Both the position numbers and the translations under genes were made by a program. Of a DNA stretch of 64,000 nucleotides, positions 51,286 through 61,716 are shown piece by piece; the stretch's first letter is position 1, and each line of letters opens with the position of its first letter. Source of the stretch: Acinetobacter sp. ANC 5054 (GTDB lineage Bacteria; Pseudomonadota; Gammaproteobacteria; Pseudomonadales; Moraxellaceae); the NCBI RefSeq assembly GCF_002135295.1, contig NZ_NEGG01000017.1, positions 1-64,000 of the forward strand, written 5' to 3'. The notes under the pieces were generated by a model that was given only the letters and a program-made list of their open reading frames with translations, was not told the origin of the DNA and searched no databases.

Positions 51286-51771
51286 ATGAGTGAAACACGT
51301 CATAACTTGGACAGAATTGATCGCTTAATTTTATCTGCTTTAAGTGAAGATGGAAGGCTGACCATTGCGCAGCTTTCCGAACGTGTCGGCTTGTCATCGT
51401 CTCCTTGTTGGACACGTTTAAAGCGCCTAGAAAATCTTAAAATTATTGATGGTTATACTGCCAATATCAATCCCAAAGCGATTGGTATCAATGAATTGTT
51501 CTTTATTGAAATTACTTTAGAACGTCATGATGATGAAATTTTAGATCAATTTAGTGAAACACTGGCCAATATGCCTGAAGTGGTTGAAGCGCATTTGGTG
51601 ACGGGTGATTATGATTATTTGGTCAAAGTTGCTGTGAAGAATGCTGAACATTATGAGCGGTTTTTGAGAAAAAACTTATATTCAATGAAAGGCATACGCC
51701 ACACGCGCTCAATTTTTGCCTTACGCCAGTTAAAATCTGCCGGTAGTGCAGATTTAATGATGATTGAGTGA
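51286..51771 (+). CDS. Lrp/AsnC-family transcriptional regulator
   Basis: A 161-residue feast/famine regulator. The N-terminal HTH (about 10-58: LDRIDRLILSALSEDGRLTIAQLSERVGLSSSPCWTRLKRLE) is followed by the RAM effector domain (VEAHLVTGDYDYLVKVAV). Such proteins sense amino acids. No neighbouring target transporter is adjacent; the alpha/beta hydrolase at 50177 precedes it by 248 bases. Confidence 0.93.
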   Translation: MSETRHNLDRIDRLILSALSEDGRLTIAQLSERVGLSSSPCWTRLKRLENLKIIDGYTANINPKAIGINELFFIEITLERHDDEILDQFSETLANMPEVVEAHLVTGDYDYLVKVAVKNAEHYERFLRKNLYSMKGIRHTRSIFALRQLKSAGSADLMMIE

Positions 51772-52061
51772 TCACGAACATCATCATTATTAACTTATTT
51801 TAAAAAATACAAATGATGTCCAGTTCCGATGCATCGGTTTCAATGCTTTAGCTCAAGTGAAATACTTGGGCTAAAAATAATTAGTTTATTTTATCACCAA
51901 TAACTAGACACCCATAACAAGCTGTAAATTAATAACTTTTATAAAAACTATCTCAATTAATTTCAAATAAGACTACTCAAAAACTTATTGTCATTACATT
52001 TCTCCACATTGTCTCCATAATTTTCCTTTTATGATTAAAATAATTAAAACAAGCAGAGATC

Positions 52062-53714
52062 ATGATAATGAAGAAATTTTTAAAATACCTGCTCATATTC
52101 ATTATTATCGTACTAGTTGCTGGATTGATTTTCTTGTTTAGACCGATTGCATCTAAACAAGTCAAAACCGCTGCTGATGAACCTGTTCTCGATGCAGTAC
52201 TCATTGGCGGTGGGATTATGAGTGCAACTTTAGGTACGTATTTAAATGAACTGCAGCCGGATTGGAAAATCCAAATGTATGAACGGCTCGACCAAGTCGC
52301 AATGGAAAGCTCTAAAGGGCTCAATAATGCGGGTACGGGCCACTCTGGTTTTATGGAAATGAACTATACGTCTGAAAAAGACGGAAAAATGGATATTAGC
52401 AAAGCTGTAAATACTGCTTCGCAATTTGAAGTAGCAAAACAGTTCTGGTCCTACCAAGTTAATCATGGTGTTTTGGGTAATCCAAAGTCATTTATTAACC
52501 CCGTTCCACATATTGCCTTTGTTTGGGGCGACAATGTTAAGTTTTTAGAAAAACGCTATGCGGCAATGATTAAAAGCCCAATGTTCTATGGCATGAAATT
52601 TACTGAAGATCCGAAAGTGATTCAGCAATGGGCACCTTTGGTCATGAATGGTCGTGATGCCAATCAAAAAGTCGCTGCAACCTATATGGATGTGGGCTCA
52701 GATGTAAACTATGGCTCGATTACTAGCCAACTGGTTTCTCACTTAGAAAAACAGCCTAACTTTAAATTAAGTACTTCTACCGAAGTCACTGGCATCAGTC
52801 AAAACGACGACAAAACTTGGACCATCTCTTTTAAAAATTTAAATGACAATAAAGAAGGCCATGTTAAAACCCGCTTTGTATTTATTGGGGCGGGCGGTGC
52901 CGCGGTAAAATTACTGCAACTTACAGGCTTGCCAGAGGCTAAACAATACGCAGGTTTCCCAATCGGCGGTACATTCTTAATGACGGATAACCCTGCCGTT
53001 ACTGCTGCACATACGGCCAAGGTGTATGGTCGTCCTGAATTAGGTGCACCTCCTATGTCTGTGCCACATATTGATACGCGTTATATTGATGGTAAGAAAT
53101 ATGTGCTATTTGGACCATTTGCCACATATTCAAACAAATTCCTGAAAAATGGTTCAGAAACTGACTTGTTTAGCTCTGTAAATAAAAGCAATGTGCTGCC
53201 AATGACGAAGATTGGATTTGAAAATCTAGATCTAGTGAAATATTTGGTCAGCCAAGTTATGCTTTCACACGATGAGCAGCTAGCTGAACTGCGCAAATAT
53301 TATCCTGAAGCCAAAGCTGATGACTGGAAGCTGAACCAAGGTGGTCAGCGTGTACAAATCATAAAAAAAGCACCAGGCAAACCTGCATCACTTGAGTTTG
53401 GTACAGAAATTTTTGCATCTAAAGATGGTGCTGTAACTGCCCTACTTGGTGCATCACCAGGTGCGTCTACATCGCCATATATTATGTTGAATCTTTTAGA
53501 AAAATCATTCCCTACGCAAGTTAAAGGTGCGTGGAATCCTAAACTGAAAGAAATTGTACGTTCATATAATCAGGATTTGAGTGCAAACCCAGTGCTCTTG
53601 AATAATATTCGTGAATATACCAGTACAACGCTCGGCTTAAATTATGCACCTCGTATACCTAATGCTGCGAATGACAGTCAAATGACTGTACCAGCGCAAG
53701 CAAATGCTCGTTAA
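52062..53714 (+). CDS. mqo: malate:quinone oxidoreductase
   Basis: A 550-residue FAD enzyme oxidising malate to oxaloacetate with electrons to quinone. An N-terminal hydrophobic anchor (about 6-26) precedes the FAD-binding [31 protein letters not shown] and GGQRVQIIK are family marks. The anchor resembles the membrane-attached Mqo of E. coli. It may supply oxaloacetate alongside malate dehydrogenase elsewhere. ATGs at 52062 and 52068 are possible starts. Confidence 0.95.
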   Translation: MIMKKFLKYLLIFIIIVLVAGLIFLFRPIASKQVKTAADEPVLDAVLIGGGIMSATLGTYLNELQPDWKIQMYERLDQVAMESSKGLNNAGTGHSGFMEMNYTSEKDGKMDISKAVNTASQFEVAKQFWSYQVNHGVLGNPKSFINPVPHIAFVWGDNVKFLEKRYAAMIKSPMFYGMKFTEDPKVIQQWAPLVMNGRDANQKVAATYMDVGSDVNYGSITSQLVSHLEKQPNFKLSTSTEVTGISQNDDKTWTISFKNLNDNKEGHVKTRFVFIGAGGAAVKLLQLTGLPEAKQYAGFPIGGTFLMTDNPAVTAAHTAKVYGRPELGAPPMSVPHIDTRYIDGKKYVLFGPFATYSNKFLKNGSETDLFSSVNKSNVLPMTKIGFENLDLVKYLVSQVMLSHDEQLAELRKYYPEAKADDWKLNQGGQRVQIIKKAPGKPASLEFGTEIFASKDGAVTALLGASPGASTSPYIMLNLLEKSFPTQVKGAWNPKLKEIVRSYNQDLSANPVLLNNIREYTSTTLGLNYAPRIPNAANDSQMTVPAQANAR

Positions 53715-53796
53715 ATGCTACTTTTTAGGATGATAGTTCTGAAAAATTTTTAGATTTATGTTCTAATACACGCAGTATGAGATGAGCCTTATATGA

Positions 53797-53841
53797 GTAT
53801 CACGCGAGTGATACGACTAGCCCCTAACCATGGGGCTTTTT
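53797..53841 (+). terminator. mqo terminator (two hairpins)
   Basis: A first hairpin GTATCAC/GTGATAC (53797-53814) is followed by AGCCCC/GGGGCT (53819-53837) with a T5 tail. Confidence 0.8.
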
Positions 53842-53925
53842 AATGTCTACGATTTGGTCTTCGTTCCAAGAAATCTCACACATGCAGCATTTAACTGCAT
53901 TCTATTAAACCGTATAAGTTCCGAA

Positions 53926-54834
53926 TTATTTAACTTTATTTGCCGCCAAATATTCAGCGGCTTCATCCTCTTCACTGACTTGTTTATACCACTTGATTGC
54001 CATAGTTTTATCTTTTTTAACACCTAAACCTTGAGCATACATGCGACCCAAAAACAACTTGGCATAATAATCATCTTGCTTCGCAGCAGCATTACACCAC
54101 TTAAATGCACTTTCATAATCCTGCTTTAATGGATGTGTGCCATAAAAATAAAAACGGCAGATATTAAATTGTGACAGAGATTCACCTTTCTTTGCTGCCG
54201 CCAAATAATATTTTAATGCTTGCGTATTATCCTGTGTTGTACCACTACCTTCTTCATACATCACACCTAGATTTGACATAGCATCTTTATCACCCGTACT
54301 GGCAGCTTTGTCATACCAGTAAAATGACTTTTTCAAATCTTTTTCAGTATTGCTTTCGCTTTCACCCGTACGATAAGCCTGTGCCAAATACACCATAGCT
54401 GGCACATAGCCCAATTCAGCAGATTGTAAAAGCAATTGATTGCCTTTATTTATATTTTTCTGAACCCCTGCACCCAATGTATAAGCAACAGATAATTCAT
54501 ATGTGCCTTTCGGAGATTTTTGCGCGCTGGCCTTTTGAAACCACTCAAACGCTTTGGTTCGATTTTTTTCTGTACCAATCCCCCAATGATACGACTCGCC
54601 CACACTCACTTGTGCAGGTGCATAGCCTTGCTCAGCAGATTCAAGCATCCATGCAAAACCTGTATTCTTATCTTTGGCAATGCCTTTACCATGGTAAATC
54701 AACTGCCCGACTTCATATTGTGCTTGAGCATCGCCCTTTTGAGCTTTTGCAACCAAGTCTTTGGTATATTCCACTGCGTATAGATTTATAGATAATGCGC
54801 TGATGCTGAGTGCGAGTAAAAAGTTTTTAATCAT
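53926..54834 (-). CDS. exported Sel1-repeat protein
   Basis: 302 residues: a signal peptide (1-20, ending NLYAVEY) and about seven Sel1-like repeats of 36 residues (for example GDAQAQYEVGQLIYHGKGIAKDKNTGFAWMLESAEQGYAPAQVSVGESYHWG). A solenoid of this kind usually binds other proteins in the periplasm or at the cell surface. No toxin or secretion partner is adjacent. The short Sel1 protein at 8256 is not a close copy. Confidence 0.88.
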   Translation of the reverse strand: MIKNFLLALSISALSINLYAVEYTKDLVAKAQKGDAQAQYEVGQLIYHGKGIAKDKNTGFAWMLESAEQGYAPAQVSVGESYHWGIGTEKNRTKAFEWFQKASAQKSPKGTYELSVAYTLGAGVQKNINKGNQLLLQSAELGYVPAMVYLAQAYRTGESESNTEKDLKKSFYWYDKAASTGDKDAMSNLGVMYEEGSGTTQDNTQALKYYLAAAKKGESLSQFNICRFYFYGTHPLKQDYESAFKWCNAAAKQDDYYAKLFLGRMYAQGLGVKKDKTMAIKWYKQVSEEDEAAEYLAANKVK

Positions 54835-54960
54835 TGTGTTTTATCGTTATGCATAAATTTTGGGCATTATAATAATTTCAGAATTAACTGCAAATGGTCA
54901 ATCCTTCAGTTTGATCCCATTGGGTTTTTAAAATCGTTTATTACTTTTTAGATTAGCTTT

Positions 54961-54982
54961 AAAAAAAGCGCCCTTAGGCGCT
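54961..54982 (-). terminator. gltS terminator
   Basis: AGCGCC / GGCGCT stem with a 4-base loop and a minus-strand T7 tail, 34 bases after the gltS stop. Confidence 0.8.
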
Positions 54983-55015
54983 ATTTATTCTTCTATTTGA
55001 AGTTCACCATTCCGA

Positions 55016-56239
55016 TTAACTGAATATGCCAATCGAAAACTGAATGACAAAGGCATTTACGATATCGACAAAAAAAGCCCCTGTAAGCGGAATAATCAAA
55101 AAGGCTTTATGTGACGGACCATAAGTATTGGTGACGGCTTGAATGTTTGCAATGGCCGTAGGCGTCGCTCCCAAATTGACACCACATTGCCCTGCACAGA
55201 GCACAGCAGCGTCGTAGCTTTTGCCCATAACTCGGAACGTCACGAAGTACAAATACAATGCTAAAACCAAAGTTTGTACCATTAAAATAATAACCAATGG
55301 CCCTGCCAAATCTGCCAACAACCAAAGCTGTAATGACATGAGTGCCATAGATAAAAACAGTGCTAAAGACGCATTACCAAAGACATCGATACAGCGATCA
55401 AACATTTCAATTTTAAACACCAATTCGAGTGTATTTCTTAAAAACACACCACAAGCTAAAGCCCAAACGAAAGTAGGCAATTCAAACCATTGTCCTCGTG
55501 CAAAGTCTGTCATGAAGTATGCAAAGCTAATGCAAATGGCAAACATCCCCATGGTTTTTACGGCATCATCTGCGGTAATTAAACGTGTTTTTTCTGGATA
55601 TTCAAAAGGTGCTGTTTCTGAAGCTGGCGGCGCTTCATTACGTCCTGTAGCTGGAATGATTTCTTCTGCTAATTGAAAGCGACGAATTAGAAACTTAGCC
55701 ACTGGGCCACCCATCATACCGCCGATGACTAAGCCAAATGTCGCACTTGCCATCCCTAACACCACTGCACCTTGTATGCCATGATCTTGCTCAAAGACTG
55801 TTCCCCAAGCGCCTGCCGTACCATGTCCACCTGTGAGTGTAATTGAGCCAGTAATCAAACCAATAAGCGGATCTAAACCTAAGGCTTTCGCAAGACTTAT
55901 ACCCACTACATTTTGCAGCAATACAAAAACAATCACACATCCTAAGAATAGAATAAGTGCTTTTCCACCTTCTTTGAGCTTACCTAGACTTGCACTCAAA
56001 CCTACAGAGGTAAAGAACATCAACATGAATATTTGCTGTATATTTGCATCAAAATTTATGGTGATATCAAAATTTTTAAACAATATAAAAGTAATGACTG
56101 CTGCAACTAGACCACCTGCGACAGGTTCAGGAATGTTGTATTTTTTCAGTATGGAAATTTTATTTACGAAGAAATAGCCGATAAATAAAACCAAAACCGC
56201 CATGACAATTGTCAAAAAAGCATCTAGCTCATAATTCAT
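55016..56239 (-). CDS. gltS: sodium/glutamate symporter GltS
   Basis: A 407-residue ESS-family importer with about ten helices in two inverted repeats. FFTSVGLSASLGKLKEGGKAL, TGGHGTAGAWG (helical hairpin motif) and the second repeat with GVNLGATPTAIANI are diagnostic. It carries L-glutamate in with Na+. It is monocistronic on the minus strand. Confidence 0.93.
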   Translation of the reverse strand: MNYELDAFLTIVMAVLVLFIGYFFVNKISILKKYNIPEPVAGGLVAAVITFILFKNFDITINFDANIQQIFMLMFFTSVGLSASLGKLKEGGKALILFLGCVIVFVLLQNVVGISLAKALGLDPLIGLITGSITLTGGHGTAGAWGTVFEQDHGIQGAVVLGMASATFGLVIGGMMGGPVAKFLIRRFQLAEEIIPATGRNEAPPASETAPFEYPEKTRLITADDAVKTMGMFAICISFAYFMTDFARGQWFELPTFVWALACGVFLRNTLELVFKIEMFDRCIDVFGNASLALFLSMALMSLQLWLLADLAGPLVIILMVQTLVLALYLYFVTFRVMGKSYDAAVLCAGQCGVNLGATPTAIANIQAVTNTYGPSHKAFLIIPLTGAFFVDIVNAFVIQFSIGIFS

Positions 56240-56370
56240 AATTTAATCTTAAGTACTCAATTTTATTTATCTTTTTACATAATTCTGTGGTTGTTTTCAG
56301 CTAGAAAAATGTAAAAACACAACTCCTTCCAACTTTTAAGCTTATTTATTAGCTCGAAAGATACTTAAAA

Positions 56371-56404
56371 ATAAAAATGCTCAGATCATTTGATGTTCTG
56401 AGCA
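56371..56404 (-). terminator. terminator of the small orphan at 56443
   Basis: TGCTCAGA / TCTGAGCA arms around 11 bases, minus-strand tail TTTTTATTTTT. Confidence 0.8.
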
Positions 56405-56442
56405 TCGGTTTATGAGTATTTAGATTAACCTTATTTGAGATT

Positions 56443-56658
56443 TTACTTTATGTCATACACCCAGTTATGAGCTTGTTTGTCTGTGGTGGTTTCGCAGACA
56501 TAATAGTCATGATCCCACGAGTCTGGATGGAAGATTTCTTTTTTGGTATAGGTGACATTTTTACCTTTTTCGACACAGATAAAGCTGTCACCTTGGTCTT
56601 TGACTTGTGTTCCGTTGAGGAAACCACCAATACAGAGGAAGCGGGATTGTTTTGCCAT
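56443..56658 (-). CDS. small hypothetical protein
   Basis: 71 residues, three cysteines and many aromatic residues, no signal peptide (FLCIGGFLNGTQVKDQGD opening). No family is recognised. A dedicated terminator supports transcription; the ribosome site is poor. The short protein and the adjacent nuclease hint at accessory DNA; the small protein could be phage-derived. Confidence 0.5.
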   Translation of the reverse strand: MAKQSRFLCIGGFLNGTQVKDQGDSFICVEKGKNVTYTKKEIFHPDSWDHDYYVCETTTDKQAHNWVYDIK

Positions 56659-56841
56659 ATTATTACATCAACTTTCTAATTCATTTTCCAATATGCAGAT
56701 TAGACGATGGATTGACTCAACTGTAAAGTATAGCCAATCGCATGAGTATAAAAACTATCAATCAAACCAATATTGATTTGGTCTGATTGATTCAAATAAT
56801 TATTTATCCAAATACTATGGTGTTAAAATACTAAAAATTGA

Positions 56842-58086
56842 CTAATTGCATAGTTTGTTTAAAGTCTCTAATTCATTAATTCTTTCTTGTATGAAATTTT
56901 CTAAATAATAATTATCTCTTATTGCCAATAATTTTAAAGCTTCATCAGTAAAATCTCTAAGATTCGGTACAGGACAGCTAATCCATGGCTTCTCAATTTT
57001 TTTCCAATTTAAACGTATATCCCAATTTGGAAATATACTAATAATCTCTTTTAGCTTTTCTTCATCACCATTATCTAAAATAATCCCATAATGCATATAA
57101 TTAGTAGCAGCAATAAATAAGAATGTTACTTTTGGATTAATTTTACTTCTTAAAACACATCCAATTACTTCTCGATCCTCAGCTTTATTTTTAGAACTAA
57201 CTTGTTTAAACCATTTTTGACACTTTTTAAGTGTGTAATTTATATCCAAGAAATCATCTAAAATATCAAAATTACCTGTTTCTATTAACTTCTTTTCAAA
57301 ATGTTCAAATAATTTAAAAAGCAATTCACCGCGATACTCACTACTGTTAAATTGATTAGAAAGTTTTCTAATAGCTTCTAACTCAACAGGTGCTATATCA
57401 ATTAACATTTTTTTTAATTCCTTATTTACTGTTATCAATTTTCCAGTCAACATTTTTAGCAAGTTTAAATACTGATTAAGTGCTGCTTTAATATTAGGAG
57501 TTTCTTTAACTAAAAATAATGTTCTTTCAAGCCAACTACTGATATCCTCTCGGTAACTCAAACATTGTAAATCTATAGAATTAATCTCATTATTCTTTTC
57601 TATAAAATATTTCCCCTTTATACTTTTAATTTTTCCTAATGAGGATTTTGTGGGTTCATCACCGTGTAATGTTAAGTAAATTATTGTAGGAATCTTTTTC
57701 CTTTCAATACAATAATCGTAGTATCTATTTAGCTGTTTACTCTGATCCACTGCATAAATTTTGTTCTCTATTATTATTACTTTATTTTTATTTTCTAATA
57801 ACAAATCAATCTGACCTTGTTCACATCGAAACTCTCTTTTGATAGAAAAAGAGTGATCTATTTCAAACTCTAGCTCAAAATAATCAATAAAACATTTTAA
57901 AAAAAGATCTTTTTGCCCATGTGATCCATTAGGATCTAATAACTCTTTAAGAATAGGTGTATGGGTAAATACTTCACTGCTTCCAACACCCGACAACATT
58001 AATAAATTAAAATAATCGCCATGATCTTTATCTTTATTAATAATTTCTACAGTCTGCTTTATTAAATTATCAATATATTCTTGCAT
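56842..58086 (-). CDS. PD-(D/E)XK nuclease family protein (PDDEXK_4-like)
   Basis: 414 residues. The N-terminal half has the PDDEXK_4 pattern: VFTHTPILKELLDPNGSHGQKDLFL, then the catalytic core EQGQIDLLLENKNKVIIIENKIYAVDQSKQL, in which Asp (in QIDLLL) and the Glu-x-Lys (ENK) fit the nuclease site. The C-terminal half is helical and unassigned. The gene is much more A/T-rich than its neighbours, suggesting transfer. Such proteins are often phage-defence or restriction-related; that role is inferred. It begins 10 bases past the acnB terminator. Confidence 0.8.
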   Translation of the reverse strand: MQEYIDNLIKQTVEIINKDKDHGDYFNLLMLSGVGSSEVFTHTPILKELLDPNGSHGQKDLFLKCFIDYFELEFEIDHSFSIKREFRCEQGQIDLLLENKNKVIIIENKIYAVDQSKQLNRYYDYCIERKKIPTIIYLTLHGDEPTKSSLGKIKSIKGKYFIEKNNEINSIDLQCLSYREDISSWLERTLFLVKETPNIKAALNQYLNLLKMLTGKLITVNKELKKMLIDIAPVELEAIRKLSNQFNSSEYRGELLFKLFEHFEKKLIETGNFDILDDFLDINYTLKKCQKWFKQVSSKNKAEDREVIGCVLRSKINPKVTFLFIAATNYMHYGIILDNGDEEKLKEIISIFPNWDIRLNWKKIEKPWISCPVPNLRDFTDEALKLLAIRDNYYLENFIQERINELETLNKLCN

Positions 58087-58095
58087 TTAAATACT

Positions 58096-58127
58096 CAAAA
58101 AAATAAGGGCTGATAAATCAGCCCTTA
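58096..58127 (-). terminator. acnB terminator
   Basis: ATAAGGGCTGA / TCAGCCCTTAT arms with a 4-base loop and a minus-strand T7 tail, about 95 bases after the acnB stop. Confidence 0.85.
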
Positions 58128-58128
58128 T

Positions 58129-58156
58129 CTTATATTGCATAACGCTTAATTTCCAA
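58129..58156 (-). promoter_or_regulatory. putative promoter of the nuclease gene
   Basis: On the minus strand TTGGAA (58151-58156), a 16-base spacer and TATAAG (58129-58134). A transcript from here would begin at the acnB terminator hairpin, some 40 bases before the nuclease ATG. Confidence 0.35.
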
Positions 58157-58219
58157 GAAAATCATAGATTTACTCTTGCGCTAGGGAAAAGTCTTTCGGC
58201 TTTTCTTAATCCTTGCTCA

Positions 58220-60859
58220 TTAAGTCAATTGAGCAGCAGCAATTTTCTTAGTATCAACATCTTTAGCAGCGTCAGTATAGTCGCCCATTTTGTCGAAGCT
58301 TAAGTATTGGTAGATGTCTGCAGACATGCTATCAATTTGAGCTGCATATTCTTGGTACTCAGCTGGAGTTGGTAATTTACCAAGTACAGCAGCAACAGAA
58401 GCAAGCTCAGCAGAAGCTAAGTAAACGTTCGCACCTTGACCTAGACGGTTCGGGAAGTTACGAGTAGAAGTCGATACACAAGTAGTGTTCGGAGCTACAC
58501 GTGCTTGGTTACCCATACATAATGAACAACCTGGCATTTCTGTACGCGCGCCAGCTTTACCATAAGTATTGTAGAAACCTTCTTCCATCAGTTGACGTTC
58601 GTCCATACGCGTAGGTGGAGCAATCCACAAACGAGTTGAAAGTACGCCACCAGGAACTTTCTCTAACAACTTACCAGTTGCACGGAAGTGACCGATGTTA
58701 GTCATACATGAACCTACGAATACTTCATCAATTTTCACGCCTTGAACGTCAGAAAGCAATTTAGCGTCATCTGGGTCATTCGGGCAGCAAAGAACTGGTT
58801 CAGTAATTGTAGAAAGGTCGATTTCATACACTTTAGTGTATTCAGCGTCAGCATCAGCTTTAAGAAGTGATGGGTTAGCCAACCATTTTTCCATGTTTTC
58901 TACACGGCGCGCCATAGTACGAGCATCGCCATAACCTTCAGAAATCATCCATTTCAACATTGTAATGTTTGATTTAAGGTATTCAGCAACTTTCTCTTCA
59001 GAAAGCGTGATAGAACAACCAGCAGCTGAACGTTCAGCAGAAGCATCAGAAAGTTCGAACGCTTGCTCAACAGTAAGGTCAGTTTCCATTTCTGTAAGGT
59101 CGATCTCAAGGATACGGCCAGAGAAGATATTTTTCTTACCTTTTTTCTCTACAGTTAAGTCGCCTTCTTGGATCGCTACGTAAGGAATCGCATGTACTAG
59201 GTCACGTAGAGTGATACCAGGTTGCATTTTACCTTTGAACTTAACAAGAACAGACTCAGGCATATCAAGTGGCATAACACCAGTTGCTGCAGCGAACGCT
59301 ACAAGACCAGAACCCGCTGGGAATGAAATACCGATTGGGAAACGAGTATGTGAGTCACCGCCAGTACCAACTGTATCTGGAAGAAGCATACGGTTTAACC
59401 AAGAGTGAATAATACCGTCACCTGGACGTAGTGATACACCACCACGGTTCATGATGAAATCAGGAAGCGAGTGCTGCATTTGAACGTCAACTGGTTTTGG
59501 ATACGCAGCTGTGTGACAGAAAGACTGCATTACTAGGTCAGCAGAGAAGCCTAGGCAAGCAAGATCTTTAAGTTCGTCACGAGTCATTGGACCTGTTGTA
59601 TCTTGAGAACCAACAGTTGTCATCTTAGGTTCGCAGTAAGTACCTGGAAGTACACCTTGACCTTCAGGAAGACCACATGCGCGACCAACCATTTTTTGAG
59701 CTTGAGTGAAGCCTTTACCAGTAGCTGCAGGTTGAACTGGAGTACGGAATAAAGTTGAAGGTGCAAGACCAAGAGCTTCACGAGCTTTAGTTGTTAAACC
59801 ACGACCAACGATAAGGTTGATACGGCCACCAGCACGTACTTCATCTAGAAGAACTGGAGTTTTAAGTTCAGATTCAGCGATTTGAGCGCCGTCTTTGAAC
59901 GCAGTTACTTTAGCAGCAGCGTGGTCAATTTTAAGCGTGATTTCGTCGCCCATGTTCATGTTTTGAACATCGATTTCTACTGGTAACGCACCAGCATCTT
60001 CCATAGTGTTGAAGAAAATCGGAGCGATTTTAGAACCTAAGCAGTAACCACCGTCTTTTTTGTTCGGGATGTGAGCAATGTCGTCACCGAAGAACCAAAG
60101 TACAGAGTTAGTTGCTGATTTACGAGATGAACCAGTACCAACAACGTCACCTACGTAAGCAACTTGGTTGCCTTTCGCGATAAGGTCTTTAATTTGGTTA
60201 AGTGGACCAACTTCGCCTGGTTTTTCAGGGTTGATGCCATCACGTTCGTTTTTAAGCATTGCATTCGCGTGTAGCGGAATGTCTGGACGGCTCCATGCGT
60301 CTTGTGCAGGTGACAAGTCGTCAGTGTTAGTTTCGCCAGTTACTTTGAAAACTGTAAGTTTGATTTCTTCAGGAACGTCTTTACGGCTAGTGAACCATTC
60401 AGCGTCAGCCCAAGATTGCATAACTGCTTGTGCATTTGCGTTACCCGCTTTTGCTTTATCAGCAACGTCGTGGAACGCATCAAATACAAGAAGAGTTTTC
60501 TTAAGTGCTTCAGCAGCTAATTCAGCAAGCTCTGCATCATCAAGAAGTGCAACTAAAGGAGCAACGTTATAACCACCAAGCATAGTACCTAGTAGGTAAA
60601 CCGCACGTTCTTTAGTTACTAAAGGAGAAGTCGCTTCGCCTTTAGCCAAAGCAGCTAAAAATGCAGCTTTAACATAAGCAGCTTGGTCAACACCTGCTGG
60701 TACACGATTTTCAAGCAAATCAACTAAGAATGCTTCTTCGCCAGCTGGTGGATTTTTTAATAATTCAACTAATGCAGCTGTTTGAGCATCGTCAAGTGGC
60801 TTCGGTGGGACTCCGAGTGCGGCACGTTCTGCAACGTGTTGGCGGTAAGCTTCTAGCAC
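58220..60859 (-). CDS. acnB: bifunctional aconitate hydratase 2 / 2-methylisocitrate dehydratase
   Basis: An 879-residue iron-sulfur TCA-cycle enzyme. The N-terminal HEAT-like domain (1-160) precedes the swivel and the 4Fe-4S aconitase core; the cluster cysteines are in SCMTNIGHFRATG and PGCSLCMGNQARV, matching AcnB order. The opening MLEAYRQHVAERAALGVPPKPLD is that of AcnB. It is monocistronic with its own terminator. The gene has higher GC than the neighbouring nuclease. Confidence 0.97.
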   Translation of the reverse strand: MLEAYRQHVAERAALGVPPKPLDDAQTAALVELLKNPPAGEEAFLVDLLENRVPAGVDQAAYVKAAFLAALAKGEATSPLVTKERAVYLLGTMLGGYNVAPLVALLDDAELAELAAEALKKTLLVFDAFHDVADKAKAGNANAQAVMQSWADAEWFTSRKDVPEEIKLTVFKVTGETNTDDLSPAQDAWSRPDIPLHANAMLKNERDGINPEKPGEVGPLNQIKDLIAKGNQVAYVGDVVGTGSSRKSATNSVLWFFGDDIAHIPNKKDGGYCLGSKIAPIFFNTMEDAGALPVEIDVQNMNMGDEITLKIDHAAAKVTAFKDGAQIAESELKTPVLLDEVRAGGRINLIVGRGLTTKAREALGLAPSTLFRTPVQPAATGKGFTQAQKMVGRACGLPEGQGVLPGTYCEPKMTTVGSQDTTGPMTRDELKDLACLGFSADLVMQSFCHTAAYPKPVDVQMQHSLPDFIMNRGGVSLRPGDGIIHSWLNRMLLPDTVGTGGDSHTRFPIGISFPAGSGLVAFAAATGVMPLDMPESVLVKFKGKMQPGITLRDLVHAIPYVAIQEGDLTVEKKGKKNIFSGRILEIDLTEMETDLTVEQAFELSDASAERSAAGCSITLSEEKVAEYLKSNITMLKWMISEGYGDARTMARRVENMEKWLANPSLLKADADAEYTKVYEIDLSTITEPVLCCPNDPDDAKLLSDVQGVKIDEVFVGSCMTNIGHFRATGKLLEKVPGGVLSTRLWIAPPTRMDERQLMEEGFYNTYGKAGARTEMPGCSLCMGNQARVAPNTTCVSTSTRNFPNRLGQGANVYLASAELASVAAVLGKLPTPAEYQEYAAQIDSMSADIYQYLSFDKMGDYTDAAKDVDTKKIAAAQLT

Positions 60860-61111
60860 GGTGTTATTCCTCTTTTTTAAAAAATCACTTACGAATATTT
60901 TGCTTCCTTGAAAGCTTCATAAGTAATATGGACTGCTAAATTTTACTAAAATTCCAGTTAAAAGTTAATGCACTACAAGTGTTTCTTCGTGATGCCCATT
61001 ATTTTATAAATAAATGATGCTCATATCGTATATACAATAAACAAAATCAGTACTTAGAGTATATTTTTTAAAGCACTTTTTAACTTTTGACTAAAATCTA
61101 TTTATAGAAAA

Positions 61112-61130
61112 AGGCAACCAAATGTTGCCT
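61112..61130 (-). terminator. terminator of the 89-residue hypothetical
   Basis: AGGCAAC / GTTGCCT with a 5-base loop and a minus-strand tail TTTTTC, 28 bases after the stop at 61158. Confidence 0.75.
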
Positions 61131-61157
61131 GATTTTAAAAAGCTTGCATATTCAACC

Positions 61158-61427
61158 TTAGTGGACTGTCGTTAAGCTTTTATATTGTTGAAGTTCTGTT
61201 CGATCACCAATAAATTTTACACACCATTCGTCTTGGCAAACGCTTTGATGTTGGTTGCTAGCAAAGGTGATATCAACTAAATAGCGTTGAGATTCATTTT
61301 CGAGTTTTTGGCGCAAGATGACTTTATCTCCAATACTGAGCACATAGTTTCCGCCACCAATTATGGCTACACCCTGTTCGTCTTCTAGGAGTAGATCCGC
61401 GTTATGCATATAGCCTATTACGTCCAT
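61158..61427 (-). CDS. hypothetical small protein
   Basis: 89 residues, beta-rich, no signal peptide. Two cysteines (in SVCQDEWC) could bind metal or form a disulphide. No family is recognised. AAGGAG 9 bases before the ATG and a dedicated terminator argue for a real gene. Confidence 0.7.
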   Translation of the reverse strand: MDVIGYMHNADLLLEDEQGVAIIGGGNYVLSIGDKVILRQKLENESQRYLVDITFASNQHQSVCQDEWCVKFIGDRTELQQYKSLTTVH

Positions 61428-61692
61428 TCTGCCGCTCCTTCTTTCTTATGATTCTAAAATTATTATTCATTAAAAAGATAAGCTTTTCTATATTTATGAA
61501 TTAGCAAGTTGTCACAATTTGTATTTCGCTATGCTTAGGCTATTTTAAGTGTTTAAATATCTCGTGCTCAAAATAACCAAAAGAGAAATATGCATGAACT
61601 CAATCATATGGCTAAACGACGGATTGCTATCTGTTGTAACTGACAACTGATTAATACAGCGTTTAGGTTTTACTTTACGTATTATCTCGCAT

Positions 61693-61716
61693 AAAAAAAC
61701 CGTTCCTTAGAACGGT
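61693..61716 (-). terminator. terminator overlapping a stop codon
   Basis: ACCGTTC / GAACGGT arms with loop CTTA; the loop is the TAA stop of the lipoprotein gene at 61707 and the last two codons lie in the stem. T7 tail on the minus strand. Confidence 0.8.

Noticed and set aside
56448..56630. Alternative minus-strand frame of 60 residues inside 56443-56658
   Set aside because: It is low-complexity and Lys/Ser/Thr-rich. The other frame has normal composition and extends further.
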